52,267 bases of DNA from a virus: positions 1 to 52,267 of the IMG/VR virus record IMGVR_UViG_3300037041_003046; one strand, given 5' to 3'. Shown here in pieces: positions 23,064 to 31,580 of this stretch. Positions within the stretch are counted from its first letter, which is position 1. Each line of letters opens with the position of its first letter. A program made the translations under genes and the position numbers. The notes under the pieces were generated by a model. It did no database searches and was not told where the DNA came from. It saw only the letters and a list, made by a program, of their open reading frames with translations.

Positions 23064-23786
23064 ATGAGTGAAGCCCAACGTGACGAGGTGATTCCCCGTG
23101 GTGCCTGGCAGTTCGATCAGGAAGTGACTGCCGTGTTCGACGACATGCTCCAGCGGAGCATTCCCCAATACAACGCGATGCGGATGGTGACTTTCGAGGT
23201 TGGTCGCCGCTTTGTGCAACCCGGCACCGCCATCATCGACGTGGGATGCTCCCGCGGCCAGGCGCTCCTGCCGTTCGTTTCCAACTTCGGCGCGGCCAAC
23301 GATTACATCGGCCTGGAAATCAGTGAGCCGATGATCGAGGCGGCACGAGAGAACTTCGCGTATCACCAGCACGGCAACCGCGTCAGCATCCAGTCTGCCG
23401 ACCTGCGCCACGAGTTCCCCGGTGTGACATCCAGCCTCGTGCTCTCGGTGCTCACCCTGCAATTCACCCCCATCGAATACCGCCAGCAGATCGTGCGGCG
23501 CGTGTTCGAGTCGCTGGCTCCAGGTGGAGCTTTCATCCTGGTAGAGAAGGTTCTCGGTGCCACGGCCAAGCTCGATGAGGCGTTCGTGAATCTCTTCCTC
23601 AACATCAAGCGGGAGAACGGATATTCCGAGAGTCAGATCGACCGCAAGCGGATGTCACTCGAAGGCGTGCTGGTTCCCGTCACCGCCCGCTGGAACGAGG
23701 AACTTCTCCATCAGGAAGGTTTCACCTCGGTCGATTGCTTCTGGCGGCATCTGAACTTCGCCGGATGGGTGGCGGTCAAGCCATGA
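23064..23786 (+). CDS. CmoA-like carboxy-SAM synthase / methyltransferase
   Basis: 240 residues, close to CmoA length (~247). Similarity to bacterial CmoA runs end to end: VTAVFDDMLQRSIPQYNAMR, SAM motif IIDVGCSRGQALLPF, LTLQFTPIEYRQQI, IKRENGYSESQIDRKRMSLE and the C-terminal HLNFAGWVAVKP. CmoA makes carboxy-SAM from SAM and prephenate for tRNA wobble uridine modification (with CmoB). In a phage next to ParB-methyltransferase genes it may instead supply carboxy-SAM for DNA or RNA modification. A TTGAC box lies 20 nt before the ATG. Family call is good; substrate is open. Confidence 0.75.
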   Translation: MSEAQRDEVIPRGAWQFDQEVTAVFDDMLQRSIPQYNAMRMVTFEVGRRFVQPGTAIIDVGCSRGQALLPFVSNFGAANDYIGLEISEPMIEAARENFAYHQHGNRVSIQSADLRHEFPGVTSSLVLSVLTLQFTPIEYRQQIVRRVFESLAPGGAFILVEKVLGATAKLDEAFVNLFLNIKRENGYSESQIDRKRMSLEGVLVPVTARWNEELLHQEGFTSVDCFWRHLNFAGWVAVKP

Positions 23787-24403
23787 GCAATCCACGATCT
23801 CACGACGAAGCGCGACAAACTCTCGCCCCGGACATCGCTGAGAAGATCCTCGATGCCGATTTCCAGAACATCGTCAAGAAGGTCGCCGCTGGAAAGCCGC
23901 TCACGGTTGCCGAACGCACACGCATCGAATCCCGGGCGGCGGGCAGTGCGGATACGCTGGCCTACACCAAGACACTCGTGGAACTCGCTGCCGTGCTTGG
24001 CGTTTCCCGCCGCACGCTTTCGACTTGGCAGAAGATAGACGGCGCGCCCAAGGCTTTATCAAACGGACTCTGGCCGGTGGCCGATTGGCGCGAGTTCGTC
24101 AGGATGCGCGGATTGAATGCCGGACGCGTGCCGGTCGGCAACGAGGAGGCGCTCAAAGCCCGCAAACTGTTGGCCGAAGTGGAGGAACGTGAGCTGCGCA
24201 TCGCAGTGAAGAAGGGCGAATACGTCCCACTCACCAAGGTCCGCGAGGAATGGATCGGCCTGGTCGCCCAGGCGTCATCTATCTTGCGGGCAAAATTCGA
24301 GAATGAGCTTCCGCCCGTGCTTTCCGGACTCGACGCCACCGGCATTCAGCGGGAATGCCGCCGCGCCATCGACGAAGTCCTGCGCTGTCTCCACGAAGGC
24401 TGA
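23783..24403 (+). CDS. Terminase small subunit-like protein
   Basis: 206 residues. HTH-like segment TLVELAAVLGVSRRTLSTWQ (residues ~62-81), then a helical region rich in R and E (KARKLLAEVEERELRIAVKK) and LVPLTKVREEW, the pattern of Nu1-type small terminases that recognise the packaging site. Coupled to the CmoA-like gene (ATGA) and followed 27 bp later by the large terminase. Confidence 0.75.
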   Translation: MSNPRSHDEARQTLAPDIAEKILDADFQNIVKKVAAGKPLTVAERTRIESRAAGSADTLAYTKTLVELAAVLGVSRRTLSTWQKIDGAPKALSNGLWPVADWREFVRMRGLNAGRVPVGNEEALKARKLLAEVEERELRIAVKKGEYVPLTKVREEWIGLVAQASSILRAKFENELPPVLSGLDATGIQRECRRAIDEVLRCLHEG

Positions 24404-24430
24404 TGGGGTGTTGACGTTGGCGACAAGGAC

Positions 24431-26251
24431 ATGAGTGTCCTCAAGGAAATCTGGCGCGAGGCGTGGCAACCGCCCGACCGTCGCCCCGCTTGGCAATGGT
24501 GTGAGGATCACATCGAGGCCATTCCCTATTCGCCCAATCCCGGACGCTTCCGGTCGGAAAACTCGCCATGGATTCGCGAGGTCATGGAATCATTGGTCGA
24601 TCCGCGCATTCGCCTGGTCTCGATCATTGCGTCGGTGCAGTCATCCAAGACCACCGCGCCTGAGCTGACGCTCTGCTACATCATTTCCAACCTGCCGGGA
24701 CCCGCACTTTGGCTCGACCAAACTGACGAGGATGCCCGCGATTATTCCGAGTCGCGCCTGCAGAAGCTCTTCGACCAGTGCGAGCCGGTCGCACGGCTCA
24801 TGCCCACCGGCGTTCACCGCCACAAGCGCAAGAATAACGCGATCCAGTTTACCAACGGCATGACGCTCTGGATTCTCGGGGCGCACAACAAGACCAACCT
24901 CCAGCGCCGTTCGATCCGCTGGTTGATCGGTGATGAAACCTGGCGCTGGCCACAGGGACACATGGCGGAGGCCGAGGCCCGCGTCACCGCCTTCGGCTGG
25001 CTGGGCAAGTGCATCTTCATGAGTCAGGGCGGCGAGGAAGACGACGACACCCACCGCAAGTTCGAGATGACCGACCAGCGTGAATGGACGTTCGCCTGTC
25101 CCGAGTGCCATCACCGTCAGCCGTTCAAGTGGGAGTGCGTCGAGTGGAGCAAGTCTGCCCGCGATGAATCCGGCGACTGGGATTTTGATGAAGTTAGGCG
25201 CACTGCCGCCATGCGCTGCGAATCTTGCAACCACTACTTCAACGATGGCGAGCGCACCCGCCGAGAACTCAACTCCACCGGTGCTTTCGTCGCCAAGAAT
25301 CCGAAAGCCTCGAAAGAAAACGTCGGATTCCACTGGAACGCCCTGTGCGCGATGAGCTGGGGGCAGTTAGCCGAACTCTATCTGCGAGCGAAGGCGGCGG
25401 CGCGGAAAGGTGACGTCTCATTGCTGCAACAGTTCTATCAAAAGCGCCTCGGCCTGCCGTGGCGTGAATACGTTGAGGATTACAAACTCGAAATCGTCAA
25501 ATCCGGCTACAAGCGCGGCGAGACGTGGGAAGAGGAAGGCGCGATTGATCCGAAGACCGGAAAAATCCTCGCCGCCCCGCTACCCGAGCGCACCGGCCTG
25601 ATTCCGCTTCGATTCATCACCGTGGACTGCCAGATGGACCACTTGTTTGTCGTTGTCCGCTCGTGGTCGGCGGAGGGATCGAGCCGTCTGATGTGGAACG
25701 AGCGCATCCTGACCTTCACCGACATCGACGTGTTGCAGGAACGTTTCGAAGTTCATCCGAGTCTTGTCTTCCTCGACGCCGGCTATGCGACCTACGACGT
25801 CTATCGAGAGTGCGCCAAGCGAGGATGGGTGGCGCTCATCGGCGACCGCCGTCCGGTCTATGCCCACAAGGGGCGCGATGGCAAAACCGTCCAGCGGTTC
25901 TATTCGCCCCGGCGCAAGGTGGTGTTGTCGCATCGCCAACACTGCCACGTTCACTATTGGAGCAACCTCAACATCAAGGACACTCTCGCCCGTCTGCGTC
26001 GCAATCAGGATCCGGCTCAGGGACCAACATGGGAAGTGCCCGATGACATCGACGACGACTTCCTCGCACAGATGGAAAGCGAGCAACGCATCAAGGAAAA
26101 GGGCCAATGGATGTGGAAGCAAATCGGCTCGCGACCGAACCACTACTTCGACTGCGAAGCGGAACAGGCCGCTGCCGCGACCATGCTCAAGATCGTCGGA
26201 CGGGAGTCCATCGCGGCTGCCCCGGTTGACACCCCGGACGGGGAGTTATGA
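24431..26251 (+). CDS. Terminase large subunit, GpA family
   Basis: 606 residues. N-terminal ATPase with SVQSSKTT as Walker A variant and WLIGDETWRW as Walker B; YPNPGRF-like start (IPYSPNPGRFRSENSPW) and CPECHHRQPFKWE zinc-like region are typical of lambda gpA. The C-terminal nuclease part begins near FITVDCQMDHLFVVV. It powers DNA packaging and cuts the concatemer ends, implying cos-type packaging. A TTGAC box lies 20 nt upstream of the start. Confidence 0.95.
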   Translation: MSVLKEIWREAWQPPDRRPAWQWCEDHIEAIPYSPNPGRFRSENSPWIREVMESLVDPRIRLVSIIASVQSSKTTAPELTLCYIISNLPGPALWLDQTDEDARDYSESRLQKLFDQCEPVARLMPTGVHRHKRKNNAIQFTNGMTLWILGAHNKTNLQRRSIRWLIGDETWRWPQGHMAEAEARVTAFGWLGKCIFMSQGGEEDDDTHRKFEMTDQREWTFACPECHHRQPFKWECVEWSKSARDESGDWDFDEVRRTAAMRCESCNHYFNDGERTRRELNSTGAFVAKNPKASKENVGFHWNALCAMSWGQLAELYLRAKAAARKGDVSLLQQFYQKRLGLPWREYVEDYKLEIVKSGYKRGETWEEEGAIDPKTGKILAAPLPERTGLIPLRFITVDCQMDHLFVVVRSWSAEGSSRLMWNERILTFTDIDVLQERFEVHPSLVFLDAGYATYDVYRECAKRGWVALIGDRRPVYAHKGRDGKTVQRFYSPRRKVVLSHRQHCHVHYWSNLNIKDTLARLRRNQDPAQGPTWEVPDDIDDDFLAQMESEQRIKEKGQWMWKQIGSRPNHYFDCEAEQAAAATMLKIVGRESIAAAPVDTPDGEL

Positions 26252-26625
26252 AAACCGTCACTATCCTCCGCTTCCTCACCTTCCTTGGTTCCGGTCTCAC
26301 CACAATGGCCGCGATTGACCTCTCGGGCATCGCCAACCTGCTCGACGCGGACAAGGCGCAATACCTACTCATCGCTGGTCCCGCCGCGCTGGCATTGAAG
26401 GAACTGGTTGTCGTTCTTGGCGACCTCTTCGACGACGGCAAGCCCAACAAATCGTTCAAGGTCGGCCTGTTCTGCTTCGCCATGGCGGTGCTGACCGTTC
26501 CGTTCCTCGCCTCGTGCGCCACGCCCCCTGCGGTCACTGGTGAATTCATCAACAAGGACGGTCGCATCCGGGTTCATCCGGACGGTCGCGTCGAAATCGT
26601 CGTGGAACCCCGCACCTCCAAGTAA
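26248..26625 (+). CDS. Holin-like membrane protein with internal lipobox
   Basis: 125 residues. Hydrophobic segments at ~5-22, ~38-60 and ~72-90; the last ends in LTVPFLASCATPP, which looks like a lipoprotein cleavage box although it is internal. Acidic and basic soluble tail (FINKDGRIRVHPDGRVEIVV). Position immediately before an endolysin supports a holin or holin/spanin role. Start overlaps the terminase stop (ATGA) and carries the TTGAC box 22 nt upstream. Confidence 0.6.
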   Translation: MKTVTILRFLTFLGSGLTTMAAIDLSGIANLLDADKAQYLLIAGPAALALKELVVVLGDLFDDGKPNKSFKVGLFCFAMAVLTVPFLASCATPPAVTGEFINKDGRIRVHPDGRVEIVVEPRTSK

Positions 26626-26628
26626 TCC

Positions 26629-27063
26629 ATGAACTCGTTCAATGAATGGTTCGCGGCCCAGGGGTTCCGTCACTTCGGCGCGGGCGAGTTCACCAGCTAC
26701 TTCGCCCGCGAGAGAAACGGCGTGAAGAACAGCCCGCCGCCGAGGCGGTTGTGGACGAACATCGTTCCGACGCTTCGCATCGTGGACGATCTCCGCGATT
26801 CATTCGGCAAGCCCTGCCGCATCCTGAGTTCGTATCGCGCCCCGGCTTACAACAAGACGGTCGGCGGTGCCCCGCTCAGCCAGCATCTTGAATTCAAGGC
26901 TCTCGACATTGCATTCGACGGCATCAGCCCGCAGCGCGTCTATGACCGACTGCTTGAATGGCGCAAGGCGGGCAAGTTCATCGGCGGCCTCGGCCTCTAT
27001 CCATCGTCCGGTTTCGTCCACATCGACACGCGGGGAAGCAACGCCACTTGGAAAGGCAACTGA
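26629..27063 (+). CDS. Peptidase M15-type endolysin
   Basis: 144 residues. The metallopeptidase motifs are visible: LSSYRAPAYNKTVGG, SQHLEFKALDIAF (SxHxxxxAxD zinc site) and SGFVHIDTRG (third ligand). M15 phage enzymes cleave the peptide cross-links of murein (D-Ala-D-Ala or L-Ala-D-Glu type). No signal peptide, so release needs the adjacent holin-like protein. It sits inside the packaging/head cluster rather than after the tail genes. Confidence 0.88.
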   Translation: MNSFNEWFAAQGFRHFGAGEFTSYFARERNGVKNSPPPRRLWTNIVPTLRIVDDLRDSFGKPCRILSSYRAPAYNKTVGGAPLSQHLEFKALDIAFDGISPQRVYDRLLEWRKAGKFIGGLGLYPSSGFVHIDTRGSNATWKGN

Positions 27064-27066
27064 TCC

Positions 27067-27327
27067 ATGGCCCGCGGACTCTTCATCACCGGCTTCACGA
27101 TTTCCGAAGTGCTCGCGATCCAGCAGCGGGCGAAGGAATTTCTGATCGAGGGCAAAACCCTCATGACCTGGAACGAGGCGGGCAGCTCGGCATCGAAGCA
27201 GTTCACCATGCCGGTCGATCAGGTGCTTGAGGAATGCGGCCATGCGCTCCGCGTGCTTGATCCTGCCACCTACGGCAAACCCCGTATCGCCGCTGCTTCC
27301 TTCATCTCCGGCTATCTCCCGAAATGA
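27067..27327 (+). CDS. Head-tail connector protein, gpW-like position
   Basis: 86 residues; small alpha-helical protein with GFTISEVLAIQQRAKEFLIE. It lies between the terminase/lysis genes and the portal, the position of lambda W (head completion), which is also about this size. Sequence similarity is weak, so position is the main evidence. Overlaps the portal start by 4 bp. Confidence 0.6.
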   Translation: MARGLFITGFTISEVLAIQQRAKEFLIEGKTLMTWNEAGSSASKQFTMPVDQVLEECGHALRVLDPATYGKPRIAAASFISGYLPK

Positions 27328-28763
27328 ACCGCCTCAAGCACATCGCGCACCTGCTCTTGCCACCTATTTTCGTGCCGAAGGCATGGGGCTCACCATACGA
27401 ATCGGTAAACTGGTCTCCTCGTCGCGGGAGTGTTCCGGGCGCGTCACCAACCGACGCCCGCAACGAACTCACGCCGGGCGTCCGCACGGAGTTGGTTCGC
27501 AAGTCGCGATACATGCACAAGAACAGCGGTTTCGTGCGGGAGCTTGTCGCCAACATGGCGATTTATTCGACTGGCGACGGCATCCGCGTCCAGGCGCAAT
27601 CACCCGATCCTCAGTGGAACCGTACCGCAGAAGCCTATTTCGCGATGTGGTCGCCTCGCTGTGAAGTGACGCGGCGGTTTTCGTTCGAGGAATGCCAGGC
27701 CCTGGTTTGTCGCGGCATGGACATCGACGGCGAGTATTTCATCCACAAGACCCGCGACACCCAAGGCGAACCACGCATCCAGTTGATCGAATCCCACCGC
27801 GTAGGCGACCAGTTCGGTTCACAGGAAACCATCGACGGAGTCGGCCTCGATGCGTGGGGCGCACCAGTTTTCTATCGCACGTTGGAAGACAACGGCAAAC
27901 ACCGTGATCTCCCCGCCGCGTCGGTTCTCCATATCCACGAACCCGAGTGGGCCGGTGGTGTCCGCTGTCACCCGACGATCCAGCATTCGATCAATCATGT
28001 GCTCGATGAAATGGAATTGCTCGCTCTGGAAAAGCACGCGGTCAAAGACAATGCGGACGTGGCTCGCATCCTCAAGACGGCTCGCGGAGAGATCGACGAC
28101 AACGGTGACTTCGTGGTCGGTGGCGGGTCCGGTGTCAGTGAGTCAAGCGATCCAGTTTCTCTTCAACGCATCGTCGGCGGCAAACTGGTGGCTCTCAGAC
28201 CCGACGAGTCTCTCGACAGCTTTCAGTCGAACCGCCCGTCGCCCACGTTCACCGGCTTCCTGGAACACCTGCGCCGTGACTCCGCGCTAGGGATGATTCC
28301 CTTCGAGTTCGCGGCTGATTCCAGCAAGATCGGGGGCGCAGGTGTTAGATTGATCGTTGCAAAAGCGGATCGCCGTTTCTCGTTCCGCCAGATGATTCTC
28401 GAAAGCCGACTCATCAAACCGGTTTGGGCCTATGTGATCGGCGATGCCATTGCCCGCGGCTTCCTGCCACCGGTGCCAGGCTGGTGGAAGATCAGCTCCG
28501 TTCCTCCCAAGCGCGTGACCGTGGACGCCGGACGCGAGGCGCAACAAAACCGTGCTGACGTGGAAATGGGCCTGAAAACCCTGTCGGATCACTTCAACGA
28601 ACAAGGAGCAGACTTCGGCGAAGAGATCGAACGCCGCGCCAGCGATGCCAAGCTCATCTTGGATACAGCAGCGAAATACGGCGTACCAGTGGACATGCTC
28701 TGGAAACCGAATGGCATGCCTGTGACACTCCCGGAGCAGGAAGAGCCACCACCTGGCCGTTGA
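27324..28763 (+). CDS. Portal protein, lambda gpB family
   Basis: 479 residues. Conserved blocks include TPGVRTELVRKSRYMHKNSG, QLIESHRVGDQFGS, FAADSSKIGGAGVRLIVAKA and ARGFLPPVPGWW, typical of the lambda portal family. It forms the dodecameric vertex ring through which DNA enters. C-terminal residues are proline rich. Order terminase - W-like - portal - protease matches lambda. Confidence 0.93.
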   Translation: MNRLKHIAHLLLPPIFVPKAWGSPYESVNWSPRRGSVPGASPTDARNELTPGVRTELVRKSRYMHKNSGFVRELVANMAIYSTGDGIRVQAQSPDPQWNRTAEAYFAMWSPRCEVTRRFSFEECQALVCRGMDIDGEYFIHKTRDTQGEPRIQLIESHRVGDQFGSQETIDGVGLDAWGAPVFYRTLEDNGKHRDLPAASVLHIHEPEWAGGVRCHPTIQHSINHVLDEMELLALEKHAVKDNADVARILKTARGEIDDNGDFVVGGGSGVSESSDPVSLQRIVGGKLVALRPDESLDSFQSNRPSPTFTGFLEHLRRDSALGMIPFEFAADSSKIGGAGVRLIVAKADRRFSFRQMILESRLIKPVWAYVIGDAIARGFLPPVPGWWKISSVPPKRVTVDAGREAQQNRADVEMGLKTLSDHFNEQGADFGEEIERRASDAKLILDTAAKYGVPVDMLWKPNGMPVTLPEQEEPPPGR

Positions 28764-28778
28764 CACCGCCATCCGGGC

Positions 28779-30089
28779 GTGAACCCGGTAATTCAACATC
28801 GCGAGTGGCTGATCCAACCTGAAGCGCTGCAATCCATGGCCGCGTCGTTGCGGGGACTGGCAGATCGCGGCGGATTCCTCCCGAAGCAGGCAGCCGAAAG
28901 CCCGCTGCTTACCATTGAGGATGGCATCGGCGTGGTTGCCATCGAAGGGCCAATCCTTCGCAAGCCCGATCTTTTCGCCCGGATCTTCTTCGGTGCCACC
29001 AGTGCCGAAGACATCGGCGAGGCTTTGCGTGAGGCAGGCGAACGCGACGACATCAAGGCCGTGTTTCTCAACATCGACTCGCCCGGCGGCACTGTGGCCG
29101 GCACGCCGGAACTCGCAGCGGCGGTGAAGGCTTTGAATGGAAGCAAGCCCGTCTATGCGTTCTCGTCCGGCCTCATGTGCTCGGCGGCCTATTGGATCGC
29201 CAGCCAGGCCCGCGCCATCTACGCCACGCCATCCGCTCAAGTCGGATCCATCGGCGTGGTGCAAGCGGTGATCGACAACACTGCCGCGCTCGATAAGGCG
29301 GGGCTCAAGGTCGAGGTTTTCTCCGTCGGCAAATACAAAGCGATGGGTGCGCCCGGCACTCCGCTAACAGACGACCAGCGGGAGTTGATTCAATCGAATC
29401 TCGCCGAGATCGCGGCCGAGTTTCATGACGCAGTGCTTTCTCGTGGTCGTGCCATTCCAGCCGAAGCCATGGAAGGCCAGACCTTCAGCGGAAAACAGGC
29501 TCAACGCCACAACCTCGCGGGCATGGTTTCGGATCGTGCGGACGCGATGCGCCGCCTCCGCGTCTATCACGCATCGGTTGACACGGCATCACGGTCGATG
29601 AAGACCATCGAAGACGAACTCGCCGAAGCCCGCACCCAGGTCACCAACCTGCAGCGGGACCACCAAGCCCAAACCGATCTGCTCAACGAAGCCTCGACCA
29701 GTGTCGATTCGCTTCGTGGCGAAGTGGAGCTGCTTGCCGCTGAAATCGACACGCTCAAAGCGGAGCGCGATGACGCGAAGAGCCAAGCCTCCAATCTCAT
29801 CACCGAACGCGACACCGCCAGTGCCCGTGTTGTCACGATGCAATCCCGCATCACCGAGCTTGAGGCATCGCAGTCCGACTTCGATCGCAAGTTGCAACTC
29901 GATGTCGCCCGCGTCGTCGCCTCCACCGGCACCACGATGCCCGCTCAAGTGACGCCTGCCGGAGATGCCTCCCAGGCTGCGGATCTCCACGCGCGTTTTG
30001 CCGCCATCACAGATCCAGCCGAGCAGACCGCCTTCTGGCGCAAGCTCACTCCCGAACAACAAGCCCTCATCCTCAAACACCAAGCCTGA
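28779..30089 (+). CDS. S49-family capsid maturation protease (lambda C-like) with C-terminal scaffold region
   Basis: 436 residues, GTG start. SppA/ClpP-fold protease: AVFLNIDSPGGTVAG, SGLMCSAAYWIASQA with the catalytic Ser, SAQVGSIGVVQAVIDN and the catalytic Lys in FSVGKYKAMGAPGTPLTDDQ. From residue ~270 the protein becomes a long coiled coil (DELAEARTQVTNLQRDHQAQ) typical of a scaffold. This is the lambda C/Nu3 arrangement. A TTGAC box lies 19 nt upstream of the GTG. Confidence 0.92.
   Translation: MNPVIQHREWLIQPEALQSMAASLRGLADRGGFLPKQAAESPLLTIEDGIGVVAIEGPILRKPDLFARIFFGATSAEDIGEALREAGERDDIKAVFLNIDSPGGTVAGTPELAAAVKALNGSKPVYAFSSGLMCSAAYWIASQARAIYATPSAQVGSIGVVQAVIDNTAALDKAGLKVEVFSVGKYKAMGAPGTPLTDDQRELIQSNLAEIAAEFHDAVLSRGRAIPAEAMEGQTFSGKQAQRHNLAGMVSDRADAMRRLRVYHASVDTASRSMKTIEDELAEARTQVTNLQRDHQAQTDLLNEASTSVDSLRGEVELLAAEIDTLKAERDDAKSQASNLITERDTASARVVTMQSRITELEASQSDFDRKLQLDVARVVASTGTTMPAQVTPAGDASQAADLHARFAAITDPAEQTAFWRKLTPEQQALILKHQA
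29598..30089 (+). CDS. Nested scaffold protein (Nu3-like), internal in-frame start
   Basis: 163 residues from internal ATG 29598, in frame with the protease. The product would start MKTIEDELAEARTQ and consist of coiled coil plus a short C-terminal capsid-binding part. A TTGAC box lies exactly 20 nt upstream (TTGACACGGCATCACGGTCG then ATG), as for independent genes of this phage. By analogy with lambda Nu3, it would be made in excess as scaffold. Translation from this start is predicted, not shown. Confidence 0.65.
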   Translation: MKTIEDELAEARTQVTNLQRDHQAQTDLLNEASTSVDSLRGEVELLAAEIDTLKAERDDAKSQASNLITERDTASARVVTMQSRITELEASQSDFDRKLQLDVARVVASTGTTMPAQVTPAGDASQAADLHARFAAITDPAEQTAFWRKLTPEQQALILKHQA

Positions 30090-30098
30090 TAACACGCC

Positions 30099-30995
30099 AT
30101 GTCCAACACACTCACCAACGTCAAAGACATCAAGGTCGCCCAACGGGCGCTCATGCCCTTCATGTCGAACCTTCTGCCGGTCACGGCGTTTTCCACCGAC
30201 TTCAGTCCGATGCCGGCCGAAAAACTCGATACCGTTCGTGTTCCGCTCGTCGGCGCGCCCAGCGTGTCGAGCGACTTCGCAGGCGACTACTCGGCCAATG
30301 CCGACTCCACGGTCACCGTCGTTCCGGTCACGCTCAACCGCCACAAATACAAGACTGTTCACGTCACCGCCAAGGAATCTGCCGAGACTTCGCTCAGCGT
30401 GCTTGAAACCCTGGTGGAAGCTGCCGCCCAGCAACTCGCCCAGGACGTGCTGGTGGACATCTTCAGTTGCATCACGCTCGCCAACTTCGGTGCTCCCGGC
30501 ATCGCCGCGCTCGCTGCCACCGGCTTCGACTACAAGAAGGTGCTCAGCCTTCGCGAAGCTTGCGGCAACGCCAAGATGCCGCCCAACCCGCGCTCACTGG
30601 TGCTCGACGCCGGCTATTACACCAACATGCTCGCCGACGACGTAGTGGCTAAAAGTTTCAACCTGAACCTCAACGCGCCCGCCGTCACCGAAGGCATGGT
30701 CAAACGGATCGCCGGATTCAACCTGCACGAGACGACCCTCATTCCGTCGGATCACGCGGAAAAGCTCGTTGGTTTCGCCGCTCACTCCAGCGCCGTTGCG
30801 GTGGCCATGCGCTACCTCCAACCGGTGGCTGACTACCAGCAAGCCGGTGCCGTCACCGATCCCACCACGGGCATGACCTTCGGCTACCTACGCTTCACCG
30901 ACACACGCGCCAACAAGATCTTCGTCACCCTCGAATGTCTTTACGGCTTCGCCCCGGCGAAAACCGACGCCCTCAAGCGCATCGTCAAACCATAA
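30099..30995 (+). CDS. Major capsid protein
   Basis: 298 residues. Beta-rich HK97-type coat candidate following the protease/scaffold; segments LPVTAFSTDFSPMPAEKLDT, YKTVHVTAKESAETSLSVLE, NPRSLVLDAGYYTNMLADDV and TFGYLRFTDTRANKIFVTLE are typical of phage P2/P22-like coat proteins annotated as phage capsid protein. No signal or membrane segment. A strong terminator lies 28 bp after the stop. Confidence 0.85.
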   Translation: MSNTLTNVKDIKVAQRALMPFMSNLLPVTAFSTDFSPMPAEKLDTVRVPLVGAPSVSSDFAGDYSANADSTVTVVPVTLNRHKYKTVHVTAKESAETSLSVLETLVEAAAQQLAQDVLVDIFSCITLANFGAPGIAALAATGFDYKKVLSLREACGNAKMPPNPRSLVLDAGYYTNMLADDVVAKSFNLNLNAPAVTEGMVKRIAGFNLHETTLIPSDHAEKLVGFAAHSSAVAVAMRYLQPVADYQQAGAVTDPTTGMTFGYLRFTDTRANKIFVTLECLYGFAPAKTDALKRIVKP

Positions 30996-31023
30996 GCTTC
31001 TTTGGAGTTCGATTGGCATCCAT

Positions 31024-31060
31024 CACCCTCTCTCGGGAAACCGGGAGGGGGTGTTTTGTT
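31024..31060 (+). terminator. Rho-independent terminator after the capsid gene
   Basis: CACCCTCTCTCGG (31024-31036), loop GAAA, CCGGGAGGGGGTG (31041-31053) followed by TTTTGTTT. It ends or attenuates head-gene transcription just before a moron-like gene. Confidence 0.9.
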
Positions 31061-31144
31061 TGGAGTGGCGTGAAAAGGTGCTTCAGCCTTGCCGAGGGCA
31101 TTCTGGGTTTGCTAGAGCTAATTCAACCTTTCTTAAGGAAAACT

Positions 31145-31540
31145 ATGGCTGCCTGTTATGAATTCACCTGTGATCTCTGTGGCTTCAGTGTTGAAGCTTG
31201 GGACGATGGAAATCCTTACATTGAATATCCTAAAGGAAAGCGGCATCATTTTTACCATCCAGGGGAAGTCGATCAGATCAAAGAGATAGCACGAACAATT
31301 GTCGGGCACGAACCAACAAGACAGGAATGCGACGATATTCTGAAAATGTATGCGGGTAACGAAGCCGATTTCATTTGCCGATCCTGCTTGAAGATTGATC
31401 AGTATGACGAACACAAAGACCCTCTCGTATGCAAGCATTGTGGCGGAGAGTCTATTGAAAGGACTTTTGATCTCGCCGGAAAGAAGTGTCTTAAATGTGA
31501 CGGAATCTTTTCCGAAGGTGAGTTCACCGCAATCTCTTAA
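31145..31540 (+). CDS. Zinc-ribbon protein, moron-like
   Basis: 131 residues with four Cys pairs: CDLC near residue 9, CRSC near 79, CKHC near 98 and CLKC near 117, enough for two zinc ribbons. The gene is visibly richer in A+T than its neighbours, has a Shine-Dalgarno-like AAGGAAAA before the ATG, and is preceded by the capsid terminator, so it stands apart from the morphogenesis operon as a moron. Function unknown; could be a nucleic-acid or protein-binding host-takeover or lysogenic factor. Confidence 0.8.
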   Translation: MAACYEFTCDLCGFSVEAWDDGNPYIEYPKGKRHHFYHPGEVDQIKEIARTIVGHEPTRQECDDILKMYAGNEADFICRSCLKIDQYDEHKDPLVCKHCGGESIERTFDLAGKKCLKCDGIFSEGEFTAIS

Positions 31541-31580
31541 CATTTCAGAGGTTCCAGCCGATTGACACGCCGCTCGGTGC

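Noticed and set aside
31024-31060. Possible attachment site or repeat at the capsid terminator
   Set aside because: A stem followed by a T-tract is fully explained as a terminator; no matching copy elsewhere was seen.
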